Source: Berberis thunbergii
Lineage: Eukaryota > Streptophyta > Magnoliopsida > Ranunculales > Berberidaceae
NCBI GenBank assembly: GCA_003290165.1
Contig: QNQO01005888.1
Coordinates: 124,001-188,000 of the forward strand
DNA length: 64,000 nt
Direction of reading: 5' to 3'
A program made the translations under genes and the position numbers. This document shows, piece after piece, positions 43,373 to 55,059 of the stretch (position 1 is its first letter; each line of letters begins with the position of its first letter). The notes under the pieces are model-generated. The model worked only from the letters and a program-made list of their open reading frames with translations, had not been told where the DNA came from and ran no database searches.

Positions 43373-44335
43373 ATTTAGATAAATCTCAGCCGTCTTTTAT
43401 CTCCAACCTCAAACACATCCTGATTTGTAATATAGATATATCAATTTGTAGACTTGGTTGAACTTAATTCAGTAGTTGGATTTAAGGAATATTATTGAGG
43501 GCATGTTTTTGGTTGTCGATAATTCGATTCATAGGAAGGTGAACAATGCAAGGATTTTTGCAAGAGAGTGATGACCATGTACAACCTTAATTTTTTTGAC
43601 AAATATACGAATCAAATTCTCATCTTTGTTGTAAATTTGGTTGTGGGGGTGCAGCAAGGAGTATGTTGCCTACCTGTAGTGAGTCGGTTTGGGTGCTGAA
43701 TTGTAATTGAAAGGGGTAATTTCTAAATGTTAGACATATAGGATGTTCTTTGCACACAATTCTAAAGAGCCAGGGCTACCAATTATTTTTTTGTCAGGGT
43801 TGGGGCTCTTTACACTTTTACCCCATCTATAATTAATGTTTGTAGTTGTGTTTTAAAAAAAATGGGTAAAAATATAAAAGCGCCCAACCCTGGCCGCCTA
43901 GACTTGCTATAACAAATTATTTCAAAAGAAAAAAAAATTAGGTTTTCTATTTTCTAGTTGTTAAGTTGCAAGGATTCAGTTCAATTGAATTTTTTTTTTT
44001 AAAACTTGTAACCATGGTTGTAGAGAAAATCAATAAAAAGTATGGATTTTATTGAACAATTTGACTGAATTCGACAGGAATGTGTACTCCAAACCATCAG
44101 TGACGCAATCTGAAAGGCCAACTGAATGCTGAAACAAAAAAGGTAGGTAGCGCGCTCACTTCTTGACTCGAAGAAATATTTTATTAGCAGCATAATTCAA
44201 GTTCGCATGTGAATGTAAGTCAAATGTGCCCTTCGTTTTTGTTAGCATGGTTGTTGCTATGATCCATCTCATTGTCCATGTAACCCCTATTGGCCTCTTT
44301 GCAACTTCCTCGCCTTTATCTAGGTTACTAAAACT
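43373..44335. other. AT-rich, no recognised feature
   Basis: No coding frame or terminal repeat identified; the short frames here lack any family features. Confidence 0.4.
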
Positions 44336-44508
44336 TAGGGGTGGGCAATGTCGGTTCGGTTCGGTTTTGACCCAAACCGATTTCGAACATATTTCATTCG
44401 GTTTGCCCAAAACCCAAACCGAAACCAAATTTTGTATTTGTAAACCGATGAATTCGGTTGAACCGAATTTCGGATCGGTTCGGTTCGGTTGGGCAGGAAT
44501 TTCAGGCT
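44336..44508. repeat. CGGTT-rich repeat, end of an unidentified transposon
   Basis: Begins TAGGGGTGGGCA and is dominated by CGGTTCGGTT words in both orientations (CGGTTCGGTTCGGTT and AACCGAA/AACCCAAACC). TAGGGGTG... with such subterminal words is common at the ends of plant hAT-like elements, but the matching right end (TGCCCACCCCTA) is missing. It has interrupted the 5' LTR of element 4. Confidence 0.45.
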
Positions 44509-44519
44509 CGCATTTGAAA

Positions 44520-44736
44520 GACTTTCATTAAAACATGTCCAATATAGAGATATAAACATTTTTCTAAAGACATTGTTCTAACTTTGGCATTGGAGTCCCC
44601 GTGGCAGGCACCACACCGGTGTCAAGAATTAATTTCTATCTTATGCAAATTGCTCCGCGTGATCGACATGTGATTCTATCTTATGCAGATTGCTCCGCAT
44701 GATCAGCACGTGATCCGGTGAAATTTTGCATCTACA
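44520..44736 (+). repeat. Element 4, 5' LTR, 3' part only
   Basis: Shares TTTGGCAT(C/T)GGAGTCCCCG, CACCACACCGGTGTCAA and GCAGATTGCTCCGC with 52740-52905; ends ATCTACA just before the primer site. A GATTCTATCTTATGCA word is tandemly doubled at 44630-44700. The upstream part is replaced by the CGGTT repeat. Confidence 0.75.
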
Positions 44737-44738
44737 AA

Positions 44739-44758
44739 TTGGTGTTTTCAATGAGAGC
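44739..44758 (+). promoter_or_regulatory. Primer-binding site region of element 4
   Basis: TTGGTGTTTTCAATGAGAGC follows the LTR end and resembles the TTGGTGCTTTCATTGAGAGC leader of many plant gypsy elements. Confidence 0.55.
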
Positions 44759-44858
44759 TAGAATCAAACTCATTGCATGCTCTCTTCCATTTACAAAAAA
44801 ACTCATTCATTCAGTTGAAATTTCATTTCACAAACACTTTTATTTTCAATTCAATACA

Positions 44859-46640
44859 ATGGTGAGAACTCGAAAACAAACTAGCAAAAATAATGTTACA
44901 AGGTCTTCTGCTCATACTAGGCCGCCATCGTCATCATGGGTTCAGCCGTTACTAGTCGGACAACCACTGATAATGTGTCTGCTATTGCCTGCTGACCATC
45001 GATCCCAAACTTCTGCCCAACAACAAAGGCAAATGGAGATGACACAACAATAAAATCTTGTAGGTCAGATCACTAATCTAACCAAAATATTGGATGAACA
45101 AACCCGAATGGTAGAGCGATTAGTGAGCGAACAACCAAGGCAGATGACACATCGCCGTCTACCAGCAGATCATGCGCATAGGAATGGAAGTAGTCATCCA
45201 TCAAATGGAAAAATTCCTCTAGAAGCATTTATTTGAGATTAGGGCCATGAGTAAATGTGCACTCTAGGCTCAGACCTCAAACAGGAGTCTTCTCAAGATT
45301 GGGCTCCCAAGCAACTATGCACTCAAAGCTAGGACCGCATACTACACCCAATATAAGTGGTCGGTGCAAAACACAAAATCCTGATGGATGCGAACAGTGT
45401 AGAGGACCAAATCTAGATCACTACACTGATTTGTCCCACATCCCACATTCAAAGACTCGTCAAATCAAGAGAAGCCTTCTGACGAATCCTATTGAGACTC
45501 TACCTTACTCACATGTAGGTAAGTCATAATCAAATTCAGAATATGACGAGTCATCTACCGCCGATAATCAGAACCGAAATCACCATACAGTCGATCAGCA
45601 GGATACACACAAGCCCTTGGGAGCAGATGATGTGGCACAAATGGTCAAAGAGTAGTTGCTGAATTTACAAGTTATGAGAAATCTAAATGACACTCTATGT
45701 AGAGAGGTAGCCTTGGTAAACACTTCACCTTTTACAGATAACATCGAAGGGTCTCCTCCACCAGCAAGGTTTACCACACCAACTTTTACCCATTTCAAAG
45801 GAGATTATGATCCTAGGAGGCATTTGAAGCATTTTCGAAGTGTCATGATTCTGCACAAAAATGATTATTTGCTTATATGCAAAATATTTGCTATAAATTT
45901 ACATGGAGTAGGCCAAGATTGGTTTCACACTTTGACCCCCCCAGTCAATTAGCAACTTTGGAGATTTCTCCCATGTCTTCACAAAAGAATATTCATCCTA
46001 CCGAATTGTCAAAAAACATGTTGACCACCTCTTCAACATGAAGAAGTCAAATGAATCACTCAGAGACTTCATTAAAAGATTCAAGGCAGAAAAAGCGAGC
46101 ATAGTTGAGTGTGATTATCAAATTACGCCCTCAGCTTTCAGTAAGGGTCTACCAGCAGATCACTCGTTGTATGGCAATCTAACCATGAAACTAGGTAAAA
46201 CTCTTGCGGAAGTCTTCGCCAAGGTAGAATGCTACGCATTGTGGGACGACAAAAAATAGTGCTAAGGTATCTGATGTGTTTAAGAAGGATAACCAACCTA
46301 CACAAAAAATACAAATCAAAAGGAGAGTAAAAAGAATAGGGGTGACAAATGTAGAACACACTCTCCACCAAAATACTTCTCTACCAGTAGAGCATACACA
46401 AAGTTCTTGGTTCCAATCAATCAAATTCTCCACGAGATAAAGAACAACTTTGGCTGAAGAGACTGCCACCCATGAAGGGAGATCCAGTAAAAAGAGATCC
46501 GAATAAATATTGTGCATTCCAAGGAGCCACTGGTCACTTGACAAAAGAATGTTGAGCATGGAAGGACCACCTTGAGAAGTTAGTCAAAACAGGGTATTAC
46601 AAAGATTATGTAGCTAAAAAGCCATTCAGCAAATTGAGGA
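44859..46640 (+). pseudogene. Element 4 gag
   Basis: ATG 44859 (MVRTRKQTSKNNVTRSSAHT). The capsid region near 45740-46010 reads PARFTTPTFTHFKGDYDPRR and FAINLHGVGQDWFHTL (the W-F-L type retrotransposon gag core). At 46038-46259 it has ESLRDFIKRFKAEKASI and MKLGKTLAEVFAKVECYA. A zinc knuckle C-AFQGATGH-LTKEC lies near 46510-46560. At least three frameshifts or stops. The polar Gln-rich stretch after the start is usual for the matrix part. Confidence 0.8.
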
Positions 46641-46799
46641 AAGAAACGCAGCCAAAGAACCCACAATGAAAGTCATAAAAATCAATGGAATTTTCGTTTA
46701 ATCTGAACTTTTGTGTTTCACAAATAATGAAAGGAAGCGAAAGATCAAACAAGCAACTTCGGTTGCTCAAGTGCTAATCGCCTCAGTCGATTGCCCTAC

Positions 46800-47180
46800 A
46801 ACTAGTTCCTCAACCGAAAATTAGATGACCGGCTACACTAAAAGTGACCTGCAAAGCCTTGATCTACCACATGAAGAGACACTCATCATCAACATCCAGA
46901 TCACCCATGCAATGATTGATATAATTCATGTAGATGAGGGAAATGCTGCCAATATAATTCAACTTTCGGTTATCAAACAGATGAATTTAGAATCACTTAT
47001 CACCAAAAAGACAAAAATCTTGATTGCTTTTAATGGGGCTACATTAGTAACAATTGGCACTGTAATTCTAGACATCTAATCACCACCAGTCATTTGCTCG
47101 CAGAGCTTTATGATAGTAAATGAGCCCTCTCCCTACAACGTCTTGTCTACACCAAATAATAAGATATCCAATCCCGAGGG
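46800..47180 (+). pseudogene. Element 4 aspartic protease
   Basis: DLQSLDLPHEETLIINIQI, then DIIHVDEGNAANIIQLSV where V-D-x-G-S-S-A-D-I is expected. Later FMIVNEPSPYNVL aligns with the conserved YNAILGRP region, though LGRP has been lost. The catalytic Asp is kept but the following residues are altered and a stop follows TVILDI. Confidence 0.7.
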
Positions 47181-47499
47181 TGGAGTTGGAGAAATAAAAA
47201 GTGATCAAGAATTGTAAGGATGTGTGCATCTCGAGTCTTGAAGGAAACAAAACAGAAGGAATTTATTCCCGTTACTTTAGCCAAAATGAAAGGGAAGAAG
47301 CCTTCTATCTCCCAATAGCAATAACAACAACATGATCAAAAAGAGAAGTTCAATTTGAATCCCCATTTGAGGAGGGGTGGAGATCAGAAGAGGACGCAAA
47401 ACAAGTGATCCTTGATCTAGATCTACCTGAAAAAAGGCAAAAATTGGCTCTCGCCTCAGTGCAGATGAGAAGATAGAGCTCACTAGTTTCCACCAAAAT

Positions 47500-47960
47500 A
47501 ACAAAGAAGTATTCGTTATGTCAGCCTCAGAGAGGGCTGGAATTGATCAGACTGTGATCTGCCATAAATTGCATGTAGACCCGATCTTTAGGTTTATTGT
47601 GCAGAAGAAGTGGAACTTTGCCCCCGAAATAGTAGCAATCATTGAAGCCGAGATAGACAAGCTCTTGGCAACCGATTTCATCGAGGAGGTATCCTACACC
47701 GAATGGTAGGCAAATGTGTTATTAGTCAAGAAAAAGAAAAAGGAAAATTAAGAGTTTGTGTAGATTCCACTGACCTCAACAAAGTGTGTCCCGTTGAGGA
47801 AAAATTAATTTTAGCACTTTTGGTTTCAGCAAAGAAATTGAGGCCTTACTTTCAAGCCCTTCGAGTGATTATCATGATGGAATATCCTTTACGGTCAATT
47901 CTCCACCGCTCGGATGCTTATCAAAGACTCATGAAATGGACCATCGAGTTAAGCTAATAT
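47500..47960 (+). pseudogene. Element 4 reverse transcriptase with core deletion
   Basis: N-terminal RT is present: GIDQTVICHKLHVDP, EIDKLLATDFIEEV, KGKLRVCVDSTDLNKVCP. At about 47790 the sequence jumps to EEKLILALLVSAKKLRPYFQ, which belongs to the RNase H region. All of the polymerase palm, including the YxDD active site, is missing, about 0.7-0.8 kb. An in-frame TAG lies at about 47707. Confidence 0.85.
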
Positions 47961-48600
47961 GATTTGATCTACAGGCCGAGGACAACTATAAAGGCTCAAG
48001 CCTTGGCAGATTTCATAGCAGAATTCACACCTTCCCCAGCTGTTGTGACAAAGTCAGTCAATAGAGCAATGTTGCACCCCTCAATAGTAGAAGATTCCTC
48101 AGTTCATGCTGGAACAAGGGCAAATCAACATAAAGATATGTGGTACTTATATGTAGATGGGTCGTCAAATCCGAGAAAGACTTATTTTATTCACACCCGA
48201 TGGAACCATGGTAAAACAAGCCATTACACTTGGTTTCGAAGCCTCCAATAAGCAGAGTATGAGGCCTTTCTTGATGGTCTACGCCTAGCAAAGGAGTTCT
48301 CCATTAAAAGGCTAGCCATCTATTCAGATTATCAACAACCAGTCAACCTTCTGGTGAATACATTGGAAAGCACCCAAGGATGATCCTCTACCTAGAAAAA
48401 GTCCATGATATTTCGAAGGCCTTTTCAATTTTTCATAATTAAGCAGGTCCCTAGAGCAAAAAACTCTCATGCAGATGCATTAGCGAACTTGGGGTCAACC
48501 TTAGATTATCAATTCAAGCGTTCCATCCCAATAAAAAACTTGGAAACAACAAGTATTGAAAAAGAAGAAGCTGAGATGATGATGATCGATGCTAGTCCAA
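47960..48600 (+). pseudogene. Element 4 RNase H region (two domains)
   Basis: YDLIYRPRTTIKAQALADFI ends the first RNase H. YLYVDGSSNPRK (catalytic Asp), AEYEAFLDGLRLAKEF (Glu) and LAIYSDYQQPVNLL (Asp) form the second, archaeal-type RNase H of the Tat lineage. KQVPRAKNSHADALANLGS is its usual C-terminal end. Frame broken by stops near 48250 and 48380. Confidence 0.8.
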
Positions 48601-49395
48601 CTTGGCAGAATCCTACTATTAGTTTTCTATTGAATGGTAATCTACTAGCACACAAGGTACATGCAAGACGTCTGAAAGATATTATGAGAAGAAAGAACAG
48701 CTCTATCGCATATCATATTTGGGGCCAGATCTCACCTGTATTAATTAGTTCTCCAGCAATACTTGAAGTTCTGAGTAACATTCATGATGGATCTAGTGGA
48801 AATCATTATGGGGGCAGATCACTAGCACAAAATGCTTTGAGTGCTGGTTACTATTGGCTAACAATGCATCAAGATGCGAGAGACTTCTTAAAAAATGTGA
48901 GAAATGCCAACGGTTCAAACCAATTCCTACTCAACCAGCAGAAGAATTGAATCCACAGATCAGTCCATGGCCTTTCATGCAATGGGCAATTGACCTAGTA
49001 GGGCCAATGTCAATGGCTCTAGCACAAAAGAATATGATAATTGTGGCTACCGACTATTTTACAAAATGGATTGAAGCTGAAGCCCTCACCACTCTACCAA
49101 GGAAGCAGAAGTAAAAAAATTTATTTGGCAAAACATAATCTGCTGATTTGGTATTTCACATTCCATTGTAACCGACAATGGTCTTCAATTTTTGGGAACG
49201 AAAATTACACTCTTCTTTGAGAACCTCGACATAAAGCGATATATTTCAACTCCTAGGTATCAACAAGGAAGTGGTCAAGCTGAAGCATCCAAAAAAACAA
49301 TTTTGGATTGCATAAAAAAAAAGATTAGATAAAGCCAAAGGCAAATGGGTTGAGGAGTTACCTGGAATACTATGGGCTTATCGTACAACCAAAAA
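48600..49395 (+). pseudogene. Element 4 integrase, truncated
   Basis: HDGSSGNHYGGRSLAQNAL, then KCEKCQRFKPI (HHCC finger). Core: QWAIDLVGPM (Asp), VATDYFTKWIEAEAL, TDNGLQFLGT in a shifted frame (Asp), QGSGQAEASKK (Glu region). It stops after KGKWVEELPGILWAYRTTKK at about 49393, where the sequence passes directly into antisense aORF material; the integrase tail is missing. Confidence 0.85.
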
Positions 49396-49620
49396 GAGAC
49401 GGTGTTGGACTATCTTGGTCTTCCGAATAGGTATTAGACTTTCTAGATATCAACTTTCTGGGAATAGAAGAAGTAACTTTATGGCTAGAAGATTTCTTGA
49501 TCGAGGCAAAACGGTGTTGGACAGTCTTGGTCTTCCAAATAGGAGAACGACAAGTAGGAAGAGACGTTACATTCTTCAAACTGTTATTTTTGGAAAGAGA
49601 TTTTTCAGAAGCAACTTCAG
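49396..49620. repeat. Partial ~110-bp duplication at the integrase/aORF junction
   Basis: ACGGTGTTGGACTATCTTGG at 49402 recurs at 49510 as ACGGTGTTGGACAGTCTTGG. The doubled block sits exactly where integrase sequence was lost, suggesting a repair event. Confidence 0.7.
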
Positions 49621-50515
49621 ATCTCGCAAATAGTCCCATTGCAACCAAGGGAGACAACCTAGAAGTTTTTTCTTTTTAAGAGATTTAATAGATATTTCCT
49701 CCCCAGTAGAGGAGTCGACCTCAACTCTAGCAGATTCCCAGGGACTCTTCTTTCTCTTTGAAGAACTCTCAGAAGGAACCTCACTAGTAGAGATGGAAAA
49801 ACCAATAATATCAGGGGCATTCTTCTTCCAACTTTCTATGTCTTCGGCCGGAGGAAGGTCTTTTTTCCTTTTCTCAATGGGCTCAACAACCACCCCATTT
49901 GCGGTATTCGGATGGTATGCCATCCGCCCTTTGAATCTTTTCTATGTCAGGCTTGGAAGAGATTTTCTTCACTATCTGCTCACCTGCAACAAAAGTGACT
50001 AAGTAAGTAACCTGTGCAGAATACAAGAATGCATGTATATATAAAGTATACACAACTGTAGATTAATGTGGTCAAAATGCATACATGGGCAGAAGAGGAC
50101 GGGCACAAGAAGGCCATTTACTATATCACCTTCCCAGGCACCACTGATCTCCAAAATGCCCCTCTTCCAGTCATGGTCACCAGCGCTGAGCTCATCAAAG
50201 AGTTTGATATTTTTTACTCTAAGTTGAGCATAATCACCATGCCTCCTCACCTCAAAACAAAAGAAAAATTCTTCTTTAGTCAAGTCAAGCCAAAAAAATT
50301 TACTGAGATTGGAGAAACACGTGATTTCCCTGTATACATTTGGGCAACATTGAGCAGGGGCACAACCCATTTCACATAGCACTTATATAATGAATTTAGG
50401 CATGGGAAACTTGAAGCGCAAAAAGATAATGAATTGGTGAAATTTGATTGTTCTGTTATCAGAAGTGATGCAAGGTTCCTTGCCACTCCTCGGGTCTACC
50501 AATCTTACATGCACT
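49410..50515 (-). pseudogene. Antisense aORF of element 4
   Basis: Opposite to pol. N-terminal part (50515-50040): PVVYREITCFSNLSK-type block seen as AQCCPNVYREITCFSNLSK, then FWLDLTKEEFFF, YAQLRVKNIKLFDELSAGDH and DWKRGILEISGAWEGD. The middle (49923-49600) has a basic stretch SESSSKRKKSPWESARV and KSLKKKKLLG, possibly a nuclear signal. FARSEVASEKSLSKNNSLK follows. The C-terminal coiled-coil part kept in the sister copy (59424-61758) is missing. Function unknown; a plant transposon-protein-like role is only a guess. Confidence 0.6.
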
Positions 50516-52030
50516 CATTTGGGAAAGGCAGAGCAATTAACTTCAATCCATTTTAAAAATGCCTCATTGTTTTCCAAATTAGGCAAGCTAGGAACAAATC
50601 TTCAAAACTGAGAAATGGAAACTCCTTGGCGGTACAAATGTTCCTCATCAAAAGAGACAGGCTATTACAAGATATCTTCTTAGAATAGAACAAAGTTAGA
50701 GAAGAAACCCACTTGCAGATTAGCAAAGAAACACAATTACATAGCAAAAATGGTGGCTGCGTATACACTCAAAACCCTTTCTTTGCAATTATTGCAACTT
50801 CTTTTCCAATTGAAGAAAATCAACAGGAACAAAAGAAGTCACAATAAACCTTTATTTGCAATTACATTCACAGTGAACCCATGTTTGATTTGGGTTAGAA
50901 TCCCTTGGTGAAATCCAATTTGGGTGAAGCAAAACTCCACAACCGTGGATAGTAGATGATCATCGCTCAACATCGCTATGCCGTAATGCCGGATAAGGAA
51001 GAAAAGAAGTCAATGGAAACTCTTCTTAATCCATGGTTGAACGATTCTCATCACCACCGACAATTGACGATCACTTACCCTCGCAACACATTGCCGGGGT
51101 GATTACTTCAAATATACATAGACTCTGTTTGATTTGGATTTGAATCCATATATTGGTAAAATCCAATTTGGATTTGAATCCATGTAAGAGTTTGATAAAA
51201 AAAAGATGTTCCGCAATTGTCTATAGTAAATGATCACCACCACTCGCCGTCGATGCAAGTCACCGAAAAAAAAGGAGAAGAATCCACCAAATATTGATTC
51301 TACGGAAAAGAAATATAGTGTACCAAATATACAGTTTGGCACCCTATTGGCTGATATGGTGGAAGTTCTCGATTGTGCACCGCAATTGGCAGGCAGATAC
51401 AAGGAGAGGGAAAGGAGATTGAACCATCCGCCATGGACATGTGTTGCACAAAATGCGCTACTAGCATCTAGGCTAAAATTTGAAAGATCAACCAATGGTT
51501 GATGACCGACAGCAAACGATCTCATACATTCACCCCATTGACAGTCAATGGCCACCCAATAAGGGTGAGTATTCATATGTTATTCATTAGTGATGCAGAA
51601 AGAGAAAAAGTCAGGCCAAAATCGTTTCTTTCACCACCGTCGACAATCGACGATCACCCAACAATAAACAAGAAGATGGGAAAGCCCACTAAAATCATCT
51701 CTTTCACCATTGTCGACAAGCGTGTGATCGCCACGCTCATCGCTCATTCCCAGATAAAGAAAATACCAATAGGCATGAGAGTGATGGACAAAAACCTACT
51801 TTTGATTTAAACCCCTCCTAAGGTTACTACCTAGTGATTGTATTTCCATGGTAAAAAAAACGCAGAGTGAAAAAAATCTCACCTTGCAATTAGCCAAACC
51901 GAGAAAAAAAGTGCTAGCTTTTATGTTTTACCGTCTATAGACATGTAGGAGAAAGAAGAAATCTTTTACTTTTTGTGGGGAATAAAAAAAAGTGATTGGT
52001 AAATTTAGAAAAGAGGAATAAGATAACCCT
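50516..52030. other. 3' non-coding region of element 4
   Basis: Collinear with 61760-63350 of the sister copy. Contains a direct-repeat block around 51127-51190 (GATTTGGATTTGAATCCATA in two versions). Open frames seen here are shared with the sister copy but diverge without codon pattern, so they are not called as genes. Confidence 0.6.
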
Positions 52031-52056
52031 TTTAAAAAGGAGAATTTATCTCAAGC

Positions 52057-52210
52057 TAGACTTCTAGTCCTGAAAGGGCTCCTCAGTTTAGATGTTTAAG
52101 TACAAGAAGACTTCTAATCCAGATAGAACTCTTCATTGAAAATGTTTAAGTACAAGAAAACTTCAGGTCCAAATAAAACTCCTCGGTGGAAGTGTCTCAG
52201 TACAGAAGGT
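52057..52210. repeat. 50-bp tandem repeat x3, element 4
   Basis: Three imperfect units, each ACTTC(T/A)(A/G)GTCC... to GTTTAAGTACAAGAAG, period about 50 bp. The same triple lies at 63375-63520. Confidence 0.85.
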
Positions 52211-52305
52211 GTTATATTTTTTGGCGCGGCTCCTTAGGAACATCTCCTTTGTTAAAAAAAGGATAATTTAGTATTATTATTTTTTATTATTTAGTCAAAA
52301 GAAAA

Positions 52306-52321
52306 GGAGAAGAGGGGCATT
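52306..52321 (+). promoter_or_regulatory. Polypurine tract of element 4
   Basis: GGAGAAGAGGGGCATT directly before the LTR start TGTGGGAAC; the sister copy has GAGATGAGGGGAATTAG at about 63625. Confidence 0.65.
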
Positions 52322-52905
52322 TGTGGGAACAAAAAATAACCTTTAGCCCAATTGGATAAAGTAGCCCAAAGATTTGTACCTTTCCTAAGAAGCCCGAAGA
52401 TTATCCACGAGCTACAAGTATAGAAGGCTCGAGCTCGGGCCCAATACAAACTCAGTAGAACACTATTTTCTCAGCAGAGGAGTAGTGCTTTCTGCCAACT
52501 TGATCAGCTGAGCACATGGGCTTGCAGAAGAAGTATTTCGAAAATAGGAAGTTATAACCAACCACAGAAGTTACAACTGCCTGAAAGAAGTTGCAACCTT
52601 TTGCAAGTAGATAACTTACTCATCTGCCACGAGTCTCACTCATCAGCCATGTGTCTTATTCATCAGCCACGTGTCTCACTCATTAGCCAGTAGTTAATCT
52701 TTTTAGCCGCTATAAACAGTCAAACACAAAGTCTTCTGGAGGTAACACTTTCCTGACTTAAAATTCTCTCTTCAAATATAGAAATTTAAAAACATTTTTC
52801 TGAAAACAAATTTCTAACTTTGGCATCGGAGTCCCCGAGGCAGACACCACACCGGTGTCAAAAATTAATTTCTATCTTATGCAGATTGCTCCGCGTGATA
52901 CTCGT
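52322..52905 (+). repeat. Element 4, 3' LTR (3' end missing)
   Basis: Starts TGTGGGAAC; has three AT-rich direct repeats of a CTCATCAGCCA(C/T)GTGTC word near 52620-52680, a TATA box CTATAAACAG near 52709, and the shared TTTGGCATCGGAGTCCCCG. It breaks off near 52905, before the ATCTACA end, and is joined to an inverted aORF fragment. Confidence 0.7.
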
Positions 52906-53325
52906 GATCCGAGAGTATTTGCGAGATCTGAAGTTTCTTCTAAAAAATCTCTTTCCAAAAATAACAGTTTGAAGAATGTAACGTCTCCTCCTTCTGGTCG
53001 TCTTCCTATTTTGAAGACCAAGACTGTCCAACACCATTATCTTCGATCAAGATATCTGCTAGCCATAAAGTTACTTCTTCTGCTTGCCATAAAGTTACTT
53101 CTTCTCTACCCAACATTGTTCTGCCATGACTGAGAGATCTGCTAGTCGAAGAGACGTTCTTCCTCCTCCATTGGCCATGAAGGTTATTCCTTCCCTTGGT
53201 GCATCAAAATCTCAAGTAACTGAAGATCGTGTCCTAAGTTTAACCCGTACTCCTCTTGAAGCTAGGCTCATGCTGATCTCCAGAAAGTTTTATGTCTTGA
53301 AGTAGAAGAAAAACTCTAGTATTAA
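52906..53325 (+). pseudogene. Inverted aORF fragment of a family-2 element
   Basis: Sense-strand frame FARSEVSSKKSLSKNNSLK, TSPPSGRLPILKTKTVQHH, then PLAMKVIPSLGASKSQVTED and LLEARLMLISRK. These match the minus-strand aORF at 60924-60371. The fragment is inverted relative to the pol pieces on both sides, so it was moved by rearrangement. Confidence 0.7.
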
Positions 53326-53329
53326 GCAG

Positions 53330-54015
53330 GACTAGTTTTATTCACCCCCGATGGAACCATGGTAAAATAAACCATTATATTTGGTTTCAAAGCCTCCAAT
53401 GGGCATGCCTAGCAAAAGAGATGTCCAATAAAAGGCTAGCCATCTATTCAGATTCTTAGCTTATAACTAGTCAAGCATATGGTGAATACATTGAAAAGCA
53501 CCAAAAGATGATCCTCTATTTAGACAAAGTCCAAGAACTTTTGAAGGCCTTATCAATTTTCACAATTAAGCAGGTCTCTAGAGCAAAAAACTGTCATGCA
53601 GATGCATTAGCAAACTTGGGGTCAACCTTAGATTATCAATTCAAGGGTTCCATCTCAGTAGAGCACTTGAAAACGCCAAGTATTGAAGAAGAAAATTATT
53701 GATTTTCTACTGAATGGTTTTCCGCCAGCAGACAAGGTACAAGCCAAGAAGCTCAAACAGAAGGCTGCAAGAAATTATGTGAAGAAAAAAAAAGCTTTAC
53801 CGCATATCATATTTGGGGCCAGACCTCACCTGTATTAGTTCTCCAGCAGTACTTGAAGTTCTGAGTAGCATTCATGAAGGATATTGTGGAAATCATTTTG
53901 GGGGCAGATCACTAGCACAAAAAGCTTTGAATGCTGGTTACTATTAGCCAAACATGCATCAAGATGTGAGAGACTTCATACAAATATGTGACAAATGCCA
54001 ACAGTTCAAACCAAT
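53330..54015 (+). pseudogene. Element 5 pol fragment: RNase H end and integrase zinc finger
   Basis: Parallels 48180-48925 of element 4: KQVSRAKNCHADALANLGS, then EGYCGNHFGGRSLAQKALNA and CDKCQQFKPIP. It is cut by the CACTA insertion at 54016; the rest of integrase continues at 58150. RT and upstream parts are missing. Confidence 0.8.
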
Positions 54016-54523
54016 TCCCACTACAAGAAAAAAAAGCCATTAATAGCGTTTCAAAAACGCTATGGTAGGATACCATAGCGTTTTAGAAAACGTTGTGTCT
54101 TCCGGAGCTATAATAGACCCAGGGTCTATTATAGCGTTTTTAAACACTATAGTAAGTAGGCCTTTTATAGCGTTTCAAAAACGATATAGTACACATAACA
54201 ATTTTTTTTTTTTTGATATCAATTTGAAATTTGATAAACGCTATTATAACACTGATTTCTTTAACCATTGAAGCTAAACAATTTGAAACTACATTTCGAA
54301 GAAAACTGAACAGAGAGGTGAATGATATATTTATCAGATTTCCCTGAAGATGGTAAATCCCATCAAATAGAGACATCAACAGTAAAAGTGGAATGGCTAT
54401 TCTAATATATTTTGAAACCCAACAAATCAGTTTGTTTTTCACTTTCAAGAACTGTAAGACAAGCTATCATTTACATTCAAGCATAAAGAAATAGAATTAC
54501 AAGTAGGAGATTTAGTATTTGGA

Positions 54524-54773
54524 CTAATTACTATCGACATTGCCATTTGATTCATCTTTCTTTTTCTCAGACATTTTGTTCCAAGAAAAACTGAATTGTT
54601 CTCCAGCGGTGGTCTCCACCAGCCAGCAAAGTGTCCATATGCATGCCAGTTGGAAAATCAACAAATAAGCACCGCTTGTTATCAGTGACTGCTCTATCAT
54701 AGAACATTTGCATGTGGGATGGTGGGACCATCTCATCTAGCAACCCCGAAAGGAATATGATCGGCTGTCTGAT
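54524..54773 (-). pseudogene. Captured WAV2/BEM46-like hydrolase, last exon
   Basis: The exon starts after an acceptor TTGCAG at 54774 and reads IRQPIIFLSGLLDEMVPPSH, MQMFYDRAVTDNKRCLF, VDFPTGMHMDTLLAGGDHRW. One base shifted it ends MSEKKKDESNGNVDSN and a stop at 54524. This is the C-terminal end of plant WAV2/ABHD13-type alpha/beta-hydrolases: GLxDEMVPP carries the acid residue and GMHMDTW the catalytic His. The frameshift near 54600 breaks it. Confidence 0.75.
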
Positions 54774-55006
54774 CTGCAAAACACACAAGTTACATAATGA
54801 TTAGGCTTGAAAAACAGAGAGGAGAAAGGAAAAGAAAAATAAAGATGATCGAACTTGCCACAACTTGCATCCAACTTGTCAAGCTTATCCAGAGTCATAT
54901 ACCAAGATTTTCGACTAAGTTAAACTATGAGTACAAGTACCTATCGGTGTTTCTTACCCATAAAAGGGTCATTCCACCAAAGAATTAAACAAAGGAAAAA
55001 AAATAC

Positions 55007-55041
55007 CTTATCAGGATTGTTTTTGGTAAACACTGCTCCAA
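55007..55041 (-). pseudogene. Captured WAV2-like small exon
   Basis: 35 nt between acceptor TATGCAG and donor AAG|GTATTT. It encodes (V)GAVFTKNNPDK, matching the segment after the nucleophile elbow (GRSLGGAVGAV) of WAV2-like proteins. In the family several exons separate this piece from the last exon, so the middle of the gene was lost in or after capture. Confidence 0.65.
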
Positions 55042-55059
55042 CTGCATAAAAGGGTCATT

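Larger units (their letters stand above)
44520..52905 (+). mobile_element. Element 4: family-2 Ty3/gypsy (Tat-type), internally deleted
   Basis: Plus strand. Order: end of 5' LTR, primer site, gag with zinc knuckle, protease, RT (core deleted), RNase H pair, integrase (C-terminal part lost), antisense aORF, 3' region with 50-bp repeats, purine tract, 3' LTR. LTR and leader sequences are unrelated to family 1. Both ends are incomplete and no TSD can be assigned. A sister copy, also rearranged, makes up 53330-63640. Confidence 0.8.
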
